10,361 nt of DNA, from assembly GCA_036277635.1 (NCBI GenBank), contig DASUMP010000033.1, positions 1-10,361 on the forward strand, written 5' to 3'. Source of the DNA: DASUMP01 sp036277635. GTDB lineage: Bacteria > Actinomycetota > Acidimicrobiia > IMCC26256 > PALSA-610. The number at the start of each line of letters is the position of its first letter. Position 1 is the stretch's first letter. The notes below the pieces were generated by a model. The model was not told the DNA's origin. It made no database searches and saw only the letters and a list, made by a program, of their open reading frames with translations. The translations under genes and the position numbers were made by a program. Positions 1 through 6,413 of this stretch are shown here, in pieces.

Positions 1-156
1 GGGCTCTCCGGCTACTCGATCGTCACCGCCGAGAGCCTCGCGGCGGCCGCGGAGCTCGCGAAGGGCTGCCCGATCCTCGCCGACGGCGGCTCGGTCGAGG
101 TCTACGAGTCCATCGACATGATGAAGCTGCCGTCCTGCGTACGATCGGGCGCGTGA
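1..156 (+). CDS. YciI-like (DGPF/YCII-related) protein, C-terminal part
   Basis: The window opens inside a reading frame whose last 51 residues are visible, ending at TGA 154-156. The stretch GYSIVTAESLAAAAELAKGC followed by PILADGGSVEVYE is the typical end of small YCII-related (DGPF-domain) dimeric alpha/beta-barrel proteins, in which a helix precedes a final strand carrying a G-G-x-V-E-V-x-E pattern. The biochemical role of this family is mostly unknown in actinobacteria; some members sit beside ECF sigma factors. The N-terminal half, with the usual His/Asp pair, lies outside the window. The stop codon overlaps the GTG start of the aminotransferase gene (GTGA), so the two are likely cotranscribed, though no functional link is evident. 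The family assignment rests on pattern recognition of the tail only. Confidence 0.72.
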   Translation, partial: GLSGYSIVTAESLAAAAELAKGCPILADGGSVEVYESIDMMKLPSCVRSGA

Positions 157-1418
157 CCGTCGACCCGGTGCTCGCGCTCGACGGGGGCAGCCCGGTGCGG
201 AGCACGCCGCTCGACTTCGCCAAGGGCGCGGCCCTGATCGGCGACGACGAGCTCGCCGCGGTGACCGAGGTGCTGCGCAGCCGATCGTTGTTCCGGTACC
301 GCGGCGACCACGAACAGGGGGCGGTCGCGGCGTTCGAGCGTGCCGCGTGCGACGCGCTCGGTGTGCGCTACGCGGTGGCGGTCGCGAACGGCACCGCGGC
401 GTTGCGGTGCTCGCTCGCCGCGCTCGGCGTCGGCTGCGGCGACGAAGTGATCGTGCCCGCGTTCACGTTCGTCGCGACGGTCAACGCGGTGGTCGCGTGC
501 GGAGCCGTTCCCGTGTTCGCGGAGGTCGATGACACGCTCGGGCTCGATGCGGCCGACGTGGCGGCGAAGATCACGGAGCGCACGGCCGCGGTGGTCGCGG
601 TGCACCTCGAGAACGTCGCGTGCGACCTCGACGCGCTGCTCGCGGTCACGGACGCACGTGCCGTACCGGTGATCGAGGACGCGGCGCAGGCGATCGGCGC
701 GACGTACCACGGGCGGTCGTTGGGCACGTTCGGGGCGCTCGGAGCGTTCTCGTTGCAGCAGGAGAAGAACATCACCGCGGGTGAGGGTGGACTCGTGGTC
801 ACCGACGACGAGCGGCTCTACCTGCGCGCGGCGCGCTATCAGGACCAAGGCGGGCAGTTCGTCACGAGCTACGCGAGCACGCGCGGCGACGAGCTGACCG
901 AGCCGTTCGCGGGCGAGAACCTGCGCATGGGCGAGCTCGTGGGCGCGGTCGCCGGCGTGCAGCTCGCGCGGCTACCGGGGATCCTCGCCGCACTGCGCGA
1001 GAACAAGGCGAGGATCGTCGAGGGTGTCGGATCGATCGACGGGCTGGTGCGGCGGCGTCGGCCCGATCCCGACGGCGACGGGTCGTCGAGCATCACGTGG
1101 TTCCTCACCGACGCAGCACTCGCGAAGCGCTTCGCGGCCGCGCTGCGCGCCGAGGGCGTGCCGGCCGCGCAGATGTACCGCGGTCGGCCCGTGTATTCGA
1201 CGCCCTCGGTGATGGCCCGGCGCACCGCGTCGGGCTCCGGTGGCCCGTGGCACTGCGCGGAGCATCCGACTGCGGCGGAATACGGCCCTGGGCTGTGCCC
1301 GCGCACCGAACAGCTGGTCGCCCGATCCGTGATCGTGCCCGTGGGCGTCGGCTACTCGGAGCTCGATTGTGCCGACGTCGCGACGGCGGTGCGCAAGGTC
1401 GCGGCGGCACTGCTGTGA
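153..1418 (+). CDS. DegT/DnrJ/EryC1/StrS family PLP-dependent aminotransferase
   Basis: This 421-residue protein is a fold-type I aminotransferase of the sugar/cyclitol aminotransferase family, expected to move an amino group from glutamate or glutamine to a keto-sugar or keto-cyclitol in the cytoplasm. Visible landmarks are the N-AVANGTAALRCSLAAL cofactor-phosphate region (about 77-91), EVIVPAFTFVATVNAV (98-113), the cofactor-binding VIEDAAQAIGA (173-183) and FSLQQEKNITAGEGG, whose Lys205 should form the Schiff base with PLP. The C-terminal part has the common CPRTE motif (382-386). Residues about 354-381 form an insertion with W366, H367, C368 and H371 that I do not remember from the common members. 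The GTG start at 153 overlaps the preceding stop; a second in-frame GTG at 168 is less likely. The end overlaps the oxidoreductase start by four bases. The family is certain, the substrate unknown. Confidence 0.93.
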   Translation: MTVDPVLALDGGSPVRSTPLDFAKGAALIGDDELAAVTEVLRSRSLFRYRGDHEQGAVAAFERAACDALGVRYAVAVANGTAALRCSLAALGVGCGDEVIVPAFTFVATVNAVVACGAVPVFAEVDDTLGLDAADVAAKITERTAAVVAVHLENVACDLDALLAVTDARAVPVIEDAAQAIGATYHGRSLGTFGALGAFSLQQEKNITAGEGGLVVTDDERLYLRAARYQDQGGQFVTSYASTRGDELTEPFAGENLRMGELVGAVAGVQLARLPGILAALRENKARIVEGVGSIDGLVRRRRPDPDGDGSSSITWFLTDAALAKRFAAALRAEGVPAAQMYRGRPVYSTPSVMARRTASGSGGPWHCAEHPTAAEYGPGLCPRTEQLVARSVIVPVGVGYSELDCADVATAVRKVAAALL

Positions 1419-2395
1419 TCGTGCGGTTCGCGGTGGTCGGGTGCGGCACGGCGGCCCGGCACCTCCACCTGCCGGCGTTGCGCGCCGCGGGTGTCGACGT
1501 GACGGTGTTCGCGAGTCGCTCGTCCGCGTCGGCGGAACGCGCACGCGACGAGTGGGGCACCGGCCAGGTCGTCGAACGCTGGGAGGACGCGGTCGCCCGT
1601 GACGATGTCGACGCCGTCGTGATCGCCACGCCGAACGCGCAGCACGCGCCGGTCGCGATCGCGGCCGCGGTGGCGGGCAAGCACGTGCTCGTCGACAAGC
1701 CGATCGCGTGCACGGCGGCCGAGGCCGACGCGATGATCGCGGCGGCCACCGCGCACGGCACCGTGCTCGTCCCGTTCCACAACACGCGCTTCGCCGCGCC
1801 GTTCGTGGCCGCGCGCGACGCCGTTTCCGGCGGACGGATCGGGACGCTGACCGGGTTCCGGGTGGCGTTCGGCCACGCCGGACCGCAGCACTGGGCACCC
1901 GAGGCCACGTGGTTCTTCGATCCGGCGGTGTCGGGCGGCGGCTGCCTCGTCGACCTCGGCGTGCACGCCGTCGACCTCGTGCGCGCGGTCACCGCCGACG
2001 ACGTGATCGAAGTCGCGGCCGCGCTGACGCGACACCACGACGGTGTGGAGCACGACGCACAGCTCCTCGCCCGTCTCGCGGGCGGTGCGATGGGCAGCGT
2101 CCATGTGAGCTGGACGGCGCGACCCGGACCTGATCACCAGCTGACCCTGTTCGGCGACGCGGGCACGTTGCACCTCGACGGGCGTACGCCGCTCACGTGG
2201 TTCCCCGCCGACGGCGGTGCGCGCGAGCGCGTCGAGCTGCCCGACGTCACGAGCTCGCCGCTCGAAGAGCTGTTGGCCGCGATCCGCGGCGAGCGGAACC
2301 CGAGCGTCACCGCACGCGACGGACGGGCTGCGATCGCCGTGGTCGACGCCGCGTACCGGGCTGCCGAACGCCGGCAGTTCGAGGCGGTGTCGTGA
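1415..2395 (+). CDS. Gfo/Idh/MocA family NAD(P)-dependent oxidoreductase
   Basis: The 326-residue product has an N-terminal Rossmann fold starting with FAVVGCGTAARHLHLPAL (residues 5-22) and a C-terminal alpha/beta dimerisation domain. The catalytic lysine is in VLVDKPIACT (K95; the family norm is E-K-P, here D-K-P), and the second signature GGGCLVDLGVHAVDL (174-188) supplies the expected Asp180 and His184. Members oxidise or reduce sugars, inositols, sugar acids or related alcohols with NAD(P). The start is GTG at 1415, overlapping the aminotransferase stop as GTGA; it places the nucleotide-binding motif right at the N-terminus, as usual. The stop overlaps the start of the hydrolase gene. 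A dehydrogenase next to a DegT aminotransferase is the standard pair for turning a hydroxyl into an amine through a ketone, so they probably act in sequence. The substrate cannot be read from the sequence. Confidence 0.94.
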   Translation: MIVRFAVVGCGTAARHLHLPALRAAGVDVTVFASRSSASAERARDEWGTGQVVERWEDAVARDDVDAVVIATPNAQHAPVAIAAAVAGKHVLVDKPIACTAAEADAMIAAATAHGTVLVPFHNTRFAAPFVAARDAVSGGRIGTLTGFRVAFGHAGPQHWAPEATWFFDPAVSGGGCLVDLGVHAVDLVRAVTADDVIEVAAALTRHHDGVEHDAQLLARLAGGAMGSVHVSWTARPGPDHQLTLFGDAGTLHLDGRTPLTWFPADGGARERVELPDVTSSPLEELLAAIRGERNPSVTARDGRAAIAVVDAAYRAAERRQFEAVS

Positions 2396-3534
2396 GCGCG
2401 GAGACACTCGTCGGGTTCGGGTCTGCAGCGATCACGCCGGCGCTGCCGATCCAGCTCGCGGGCTTCATCGAGGACCAGCCCGCCGCGACCGTCCACGACG
2501 ACCTCGAGGTGCACGCTTTCGTCGTGCGCGACGACGCGGTCACGCTGTGCCTGCTCGTGTTCGACCTGCTCGGGATGTCGCGCGACGCGGCCGACCCGAT
2601 CCGCGAGGCGGTTGCACAGACGTTGGGCACCGGGCACGAGCACGTGCTCACCGCGTGCGTGCACACGCACGCCGGTCCGAGCGTGATCGCGGGTAGCGAC
2701 CGGCTCGGGTGGGTGACGCCCACCGGCTACCCGGCGCTCCTCGTCGAGCGCGCCGTCGCCGCGGCGCGTGCGGCGCACGAACGCGCGGTCGCGGCGCGCC
2801 TCTCGTTCGGGCGATGGCCGCTCCTCGACGGGGTCTCGATCAACCGGCGGGGGTGGGACTACTCCCCGACGTTCGCCGCGCTCGACGTGCACGCGCGCGA
2901 CTCGGGTGCGCGCCTCGGGACGCTCGCGAACCTCGCGATCCATCCGGTGGTGCTCGGCCCCGAGTGCGTCGCGGTGTCGAGCGACTGGGTCGGCCCGTTC
3001 CGGCGCGCGCTCGAAGCGCGGGTTGGCGGCCACACGGTGCTGCTGTCAGGCGCGATCGGCGACGTGAACCCACGGCACGTCCACCGGCAGCACAACGACT
3101 GCACCGACGATCCGTTCGCCGAAGCCGCGCAGCTCGCCGACGAGCTCGCGTCGATGACCGCCGGCGCGCTCCCCGACGCCCATGAGCTCGCGCCCGCTCG
3201 CCCGACGGTCGCGCGGCACCGCACGATCGACGTGCCGCTCGGCGCGACGATGCTCGCGACCGCGCGCGGGGGCGCGTCGGTGTCGGTCGAGCTGGTCGAG
3301 TGGACGATCGGATCGGTGCGAATCGTCTCGGTTCCGGGTGAGGCGTTCCACGCGCTGGGGCGCGCGGTGGAGGCGCGCGTCACGGCCGCGGGGGAGCACG
3401 CGCTGCTCGCCGGACTCGCGCCCGAGTGGCACGGCTACCTGCCCCAGCCGTTCACCGACGGCTACGAGGAGGAGATGAGCTACGGCGCCGAGGCGGTGGC
3501 CGCGATCGCGGCGGCCCTGACCGACCCCGTCTGA
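2392..3534 (+). CDS. Neutral/alkaline ceramidase-like metal-dependent hydrolase (N-terminal-domain only)
   Basis: The 380-residue protein matches the catalytic domain of neutral/alkaline non-lysosomal ceramidases, zinc amidases. It starts with VGFGSAAITPALPIQLAGF, like the family's G-x-G-x-x-D-I-T-P opening. Likely zinc ligands, by comparison with the bacterial enzyme, are His91 or His93 in CVHTHAGPS, His184 in NLAIHPVVLG, Glu317 in VPGEAFHALG and a tyrosine near the end (Y349 or Y358). GAIGDVNPR (220-228) corresponds to the conserved G-D-V-x-P loop. There is no signal peptide or membrane segment and no C-terminal immunoglobulin-like domain, so it is probably cytoplasmic and half the size of classical ceramidases. 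Its GTG start overlaps the oxidoreductase stop as GTGA. Given the coupled aminotransferase and dehydrogenase, hydrolysis of a small amide or ester is more likely than of ceramide; this is inference. Confidence 0.85.
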   Translation: MSAETLVGFGSAAITPALPIQLAGFIEDQPAATVHDDLEVHAFVVRDDAVTLCLLVFDLLGMSRDAADPIREAVAQTLGTGHEHVLTACVHTHAGPSVIAGSDRLGWVTPTGYPALLVERAVAAARAAHERAVAARLSFGRWPLLDGVSINRRGWDYSPTFAALDVHARDSGARLGTLANLAIHPVVLGPECVAVSSDWVGPFRRALEARVGGHTVLLSGAIGDVNPRHVHRQHNDCTDDPFAEAAQLADELASMTAGALPDAHELAPARPTVARHRTIDVPLGATMLATARGGASVSVELVEWTIGSVRIVSVPGEAFHALGRAVEARVTAAGEHALLAGLAPEWHGYLPQPFTDGYEEEMSYGAEAVAAIAAALTDPV

Positions 3535-3538
3535 CGTT

Positions 3539-3551
3539 CCACGATCCGTGG
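3539..3551 (+). terminator. Possible short hairpin terminator after the three-enzyme operon
   Basis: CCACG-ATC-CGTGG is a perfect 5-bp stem with a 3-base loop, starting four bases after the stop of the ceramidase-like gene. No run of T follows, which is not unusual for GC-rich actinobacteria, but a stem this short is weak evidence. Confidence 0.25.
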
Positions 3552-3633
3552 CGCCTTGCGCGCAGGGTGTGGTGTGCGGCACCATCTCCAGGCGCACGGA
3601 AGCGGAGGCCGTGCCGGGGGCGGGGGCACAACC

Positions 3634-3792
3634 ATGCGTATCGGTGAGGCAATTGGCATCCAGGAGCTGATCCGGGAGGACGAGCACCCCCCGGAACCGG
3701 CGCTCCCGGTGGTCCCGGAGACCCAGCCGGTCCGGGAGCCCGCGCGAGCGCCGGGCTCGCGCACCGGGGCGACCGCGCTGCCCGCACGTTGA
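3634..3792 (+). CDS. Small proline-rich protein of 52 residues, unknown function
   Basis: ATG at 3634 opens a 52-residue frame beginning MRIGEAIGIQELIREDEHPP and continuing as a proline-, glutamate- and arginine-rich, probably disordered tail (about 18-52). A G-rich stretch (GGGGGC, around 3622-3627) lies 6 bases before the ATG and may serve as ribosome binding site. The gene ends with TGA at 3790-3792, overlapping the TTG start of the next gene as TTGA, a coupling arrangement that argues that the frame is translated. The first 16 residues could form a short amphipathic helix (GEAIGIQELIRED). There are no cysteines, membrane segments or known motifs. I do not recognise it. It could be a small partner or leader of the downstream cysteine-rich membrane protein. 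Confidence 0.55.
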   Translation: MRIGEAIGIQELIREDEHPPEPALPVVPETQPVREPARAPGSRTGATALPAR

Positions 3793-4616
3793 CCGCGCTC
3801 CCACTGCTCGTCCCGGCGCCGCCGCGCGTCGCGCACAAGCGCGCGCGTCTGGTCGACGCGGGCGGGCGCGTGGTGTTCGCCGCGCTGTCGGCGCCCGTCT
3901 GTTACGGCACCCACGGCGCCGCGTCGTGCCCGTGGTGCCACCACGAGGCGCCGTCGCCGGAGTGCACGTGCGGCTTCTGGGGTGTCGAAGACCCTTGGCT
4001 GCTCGACGACGTGGTCGGCCCGCGCCGGCGCGGCGAGTCGTTTCTCGTCGTCGAGCTGTCGGGCAGCTCGGTCGCGTACGAGCTCGGCGCGCGCGCCGGG
4101 CGTCAGCGCGTGCTCGCCGTCGGTGTCGACGGTTGGTGCAGTGAGTGTCTCGCGCTCGGTCGCGTCACGTGCGCGACGCGCCTGGTGCGCTTCGCGAAGG
4201 ATCGGGGTCCGTTCCTGTGGTCGGTGTGCCTGCGCCACTCGCGGGGCGCGCTGCGCACCTACACGGCTGACGACCTCGCGTTGTTGCTCAAGATGCCGGT
4301 CGCGCTCGACTGGTCGCAGGCCCCCGACGTCGATCGCCCCGAGCAGGTGCTCGCCGCGAGCGCACACCGGGCTCCGGTTGCGCTCACCGTCGTGCTGCTC
4401 GTGCTCGCGTTGGTGTTCGGCTGGTTGAACCTCGCGAGCGCGGCGGCGCTCGTCGGGTTCGGGGTCGCCGCCACGGTCGCGATGCGCTCGCTGCTCCGGC
4501 ACGCCGCGCTGGAGAGCCTCGAGCACACGCCGCCCCGCCTGCTGCACACGCTGGCGTCGACCGGAGCGATCGTGGTCGCCCAGCTCGTCGCCAGCGTCGC
4601 CGTCCTCGCGCTCTGA
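3789..4616 (+). CDS. Cysteine-rich protein with C-terminal membrane domain, unknown function
   Basis: The 275-residue product has two parts. The N-terminal soluble part (1-190) contains cysteine clusters: C38, CPWC at 47-50 followed by two histidines (51-52), CTC at 59-61 in a P-x-C-x-C-G-F-W motif reminiscent of a C-x-C-G-[IF]-[YW] motif found in many uncharacterised actinobacterial proteins, CSEC at 117-120, C128, and C147-x-x-H150. The spacing suggests two zinc-ribbon-like or redox-active sites. The C-terminal part has two to three hydrophobic segments (about 196-211, 215-233 and 255-274) that should anchor it in the membrane. The TTG start at 3789 overlaps the stop of the small upstream gene; no ATG or GTG near it fits better. 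No family is recognised. It converges with the minus-strand operon, with only 33 bases between stops. Confidence 0.8.
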   Translation: MTALPLLVPAPPRVAHKRARLVDAGGRVVFAALSAPVCYGTHGAASCPWCHHEAPSPECTCGFWGVEDPWLLDDVVGPRRRGESFLVVELSGSSVAYELGARAGRQRVLAVGVDGWCSECLALGRVTCATRLVRFAKDRGPFLWSVCLRHSRGALRTYTADDLALLLKMPVALDWSQAPDVDRPEQVLAASAHRAPVALTVVLLVLALVFGWLNLASAAALVGFGVAATVAMRSLLRHAALESLEHTPPRLLHTLASTGAIVVAQLVASVAVLAL

Positions 4617-4649
4617 GCGGGACGCTGACGCGACGGCGACGCGCTGGCC

Positions 4650-5498
4650 TCAGGTGAGCGCGCCGACGTCGACGACGACGTCTTCCATGCCCGCGATCAC
4701 GTCGCCGCCGTAGACCTGACCCTTGCGCGCGTGCGCGACGAACGCGTCGAGCAGAGCATCGTCATGCGACGGATCGTGATGGAACGGCACGAGATGACGG
4801 GCCCGCACTGCGGCGGCGAACGCGAGGCAGTGTCCGAGGGTGCTGTGGCCCCAACCGACGCGGGTCTCGTACTCGGCGTCGCTGTACTGCGCGTCGTGCA
4901 GCAGCAGGTCGACGTCGGCCGCGAGGTCGTAGCCGGACGTGGTGGCGGGGCCGGCGGCGAAACCGCGTTCGCACAGCATCGGTTCGTGGTCGGAGAGGTA
5001 GGCGAGCGACTGTGCGTCGGCCTCGACGCGATAGCCGAACGTGGGGCCGGGATGGCAGATGAGCGCGGCGGTGACCGCGAAGCCGGGGATGTCGAGGCGG
5101 CCGGGCGCGGTGTCGTGGATGTGCAGGTTGCACGGCAGGTCACGCAAGCGCACCGGGAACAGTGGCGGCGACAGGTAGCGCGTGAGACGGGCGTGCACGT
5201 CGAGGTTCGGCGTCGACGGTCCCCACAGGTGCACTTCGGCGGCCGGGTCGTACAACGGGGCGAAGAAGCCGAGCCCCTGCACATGGTCCATGTGGAAGTG
5301 CGAGAGCAGGACGTCGACGCGACCGTGCCGCTCGCGGAGCGCGAGGCCCGCTCGCCGGATCCCGGTGCCGGCGTCGATGAGGAGCACCTGCCCGGCGTCG
5401 TTGGTCACCTGGACGCACACCGTGTTGCCGCCGTAGCGCACCGTGTCAGGCCCGGGGCTCGCTTGCGATCCCCGCGTCCCCCACATGACGACCTTCAC
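4650..5498 (-). CDS. Metallo-beta-lactamase-fold hydrolase
   Basis: The 282-residue protein opens with MKVVMWGTRGSQASPGPDTV and RYGGNTVCVQV, the standard start of a broad group of bacterial MBL-fold hydrolases related to RNase Z/PhnP-type phosphodiesterases. The metal site is HFHMDH (H67, H69, D71, H72), with His149 in ICHPGPTFGYRVE, Asp170 in AYLSDHEP and His240 in LVPFHHDPSHDD; HDAQYSD (201-207) is also typical of this group. All ligands for two metal ions appear present, so it should be active, probably on a phosphodiester or thioester; the substrate is unknown. Relatives are often encoded beside PAS, cyclase or response-regulator genes. The GTG start at 5498 overlaps the stop of the PAS gene (GTGA), and an in-frame ATG at 5486 would remove the first strand. 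It is the last gene of a four-gene minus-strand operon. Confidence 0.88.
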   Translation of the reverse strand: MKVVMWGTRGSQASPGPDTVRYGGNTVCVQVTNDAGQVLLIDAGTGIRRAGLALRERHGRVDVLLSHFHMDHVQGLGFFAPLYDPAAEVHLWGPSTPNLDVHARLTRYLSPPLFPVRLRDLPCNLHIHDTAPGRLDIPGFAVTAALICHPGPTFGYRVEADAQSLAYLSDHEPMLCERGFAAGPATTSGYDLAADVDLLLHDAQYSDAEYETRVGWGHSTLGHCLAFAAAVRARHLVPFHHDPSHDDALLDAFVAHARKGQVYGGDVIAGMEDVVVDVGALT

Positions 5499-5884
5499 GC
5501 GGTCTCCCAGAACAGCGCGGTCGCGCCGATGAGCTCGCCGGTGATGCCGAACATCGGGAACGCGGTGACCTCGAGGTGCCGGCGTGCGCCGTCGAGGCTC
5601 TGGATCCAGATGCGGCGGTGACCGGGCGAGGCGCCCCGCAACGCGCGCACGAGCGGGAGCTCGTCGGCGGTGATCGGCACGCCGTGCTCGTCGGTGGGCG
5701 TGAACCGCGACGCCCACACGTCGGCCGCCATCGGCCCGGTCTCCTCGAAGCGCAGTCCGAGGAGGAGCCCTGCGGGCTCGTTGTAGAACTCGAGCGTGCC
5801 CTCCGCGTTCACGACGAACACCGGTGTGGCGAGGTGATCGGCGAGCTCCCGCATCAAGATCAGCTGCAAGGGTTGTTGGGCCAC
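5495..5884 (-). CDS. Stand-alone PAS-domain protein
   Basis: The 129-residue product is almost entirely one PAS fold. A short helix (LILMRELADHL, 8-18) leads into PVFVVNAEGTLEFYNEPAG (21-39), the classic first strands and helix of a PAS domain; RRIWIQSLDGARRHLEVTAFP (90-110) and GELIGATALFWE (116-127) are the later strands. No output domain (kinase, cyclase, HTH) follows and there are no cysteines. It may sense a small molecule or redox state and act on a partner, most simply the metallo-hydrolase or oxygenase of the same operon; that is inference. The GTG start at 5884 was chosen because GAGG lies five bases upstream, within and just after the Fae stop codon; an ATG at residue 11 is an alternative. 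Frames extending further upstream merely overlap the Fae gene. The stop overlaps the MBL gene start. Confidence 0.82.
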   Translation of the reverse strand: MAQQPLQLILMRELADHLATPVFVVNAEGTLEFYNEPAGLLLGLRFEETGPMAADVWASRFTPTDEHGVPITADELPLVRALRGASPGHRRIWIQSLDGARRHLEVTAFPMFGITGELIGATALFWETA

Positions 5885-5891
5885 GGCTGCC

Positions 5892-6413
5892 TCAGTGCTC
5901 GGCTCGGAAGTAGGGGTTCCAGGGCGCGTCGCCGGACGACTCGACGTCGGCCCACGCGGGAAGGCGCTCGGCACCGGCGCGCAGCGCGCCCACGGTCGCT
6001 TCGACGTTGTGCTCGAACACCGCGTCGGCGTCGGTGGTCGTGACGGCGGGGTCGACCCACACGGCGGCGAGGAGCAGGAGGTCGTCGACGGCGGAGCGCG
6101 CGACGTGCCCGGCGAGCACCGCCTGCACCACACCGGCCGCGACGCCGGCTTGCGCGGCTCCCCATGTGAGCCGCCCGTGGACGTCGGTGGTGATCGTCGC
6201 CTTGTTCACGAACAGCGTCGTGGGCTTCACCGCGACGCCGGGCCGGGTGACGACGACGAAGGGCGTGTGCCCGACCGTCGGGCTCGCGAGCGCGCCGACC
6301 CACGCGGTCTCGAACGCGCCGCCGCGCGCGCCGAGCACGGTGTTCACGTGCGCCACGGTTGTGCCGCTCCCCGCGAAGCCTTCACCGACTTGGCTGACGA
6401 ACGCAGGGCTCAT
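5892..6413 (-). CDS. fae: Formaldehyde-activating enzyme (Fae) family protein
   Basis: The 173-residue protein aligns by eye along its whole length with Fae, the enzyme that condenses formaldehyde with tetrahydromethanopterin in methylotrophs and archaea. Matching blocks are VGEGFAGSGTTVAHVNTVLG (9-28; family pattern V-G-E-A-x-x-G-x-G-N-E-V-A-H-I-D), ARGGAFETAW (29-38), GHTPFVVVTRPGVAVKP (48-64), TLFVNKATI (66-74), WGAAQAGVAAGVVQAVLAG (84-102), DDLLLLAAVWVDP (110-122) and the tail FEHNVEATVGALRAG (133-147). The likely catalytic histidine (His22) is kept, whereas the nearby aspartate of the classical enzyme appears as Asn24. ATG at 6413 overlaps the oxygenase stop (ATGA), and seven bases separate its stop from the PAS gene start. 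Homology is clear; whether it uses a pterin, another cofactor or only binds formaldehyde is open, since no methanopterin genes are in view. Confidence 0.88.
   Translation of the reverse strand: MSPAFVSQVGEGFAGSGTTVAHVNTVLGARGGAFETAWVGALASPTVGHTPFVVVTRPGVAVKPTTLFVNKATITTDVHGRLTWGAAQAGVAAGVVQAVLAGHVARSAVDDLLLLAAVWVDPAVTTTDADAVFEHNVEATVGALRAGAERLPAWADVESSGDAPWNPYFRAEH

Noticed and set aside
4617..4649. Possible bidirectional terminator between convergent genes
   Set aside because: Only short CG-rich repeats are present; no stem of useful length was found.
5885..6133. N-terminal extension of the PAS protein
   Set aside because: This part is Ser/Pro/Arg-rich shadow of the fae gene; a GTG with GAGG five bases upstream gives a complete PAS domain.
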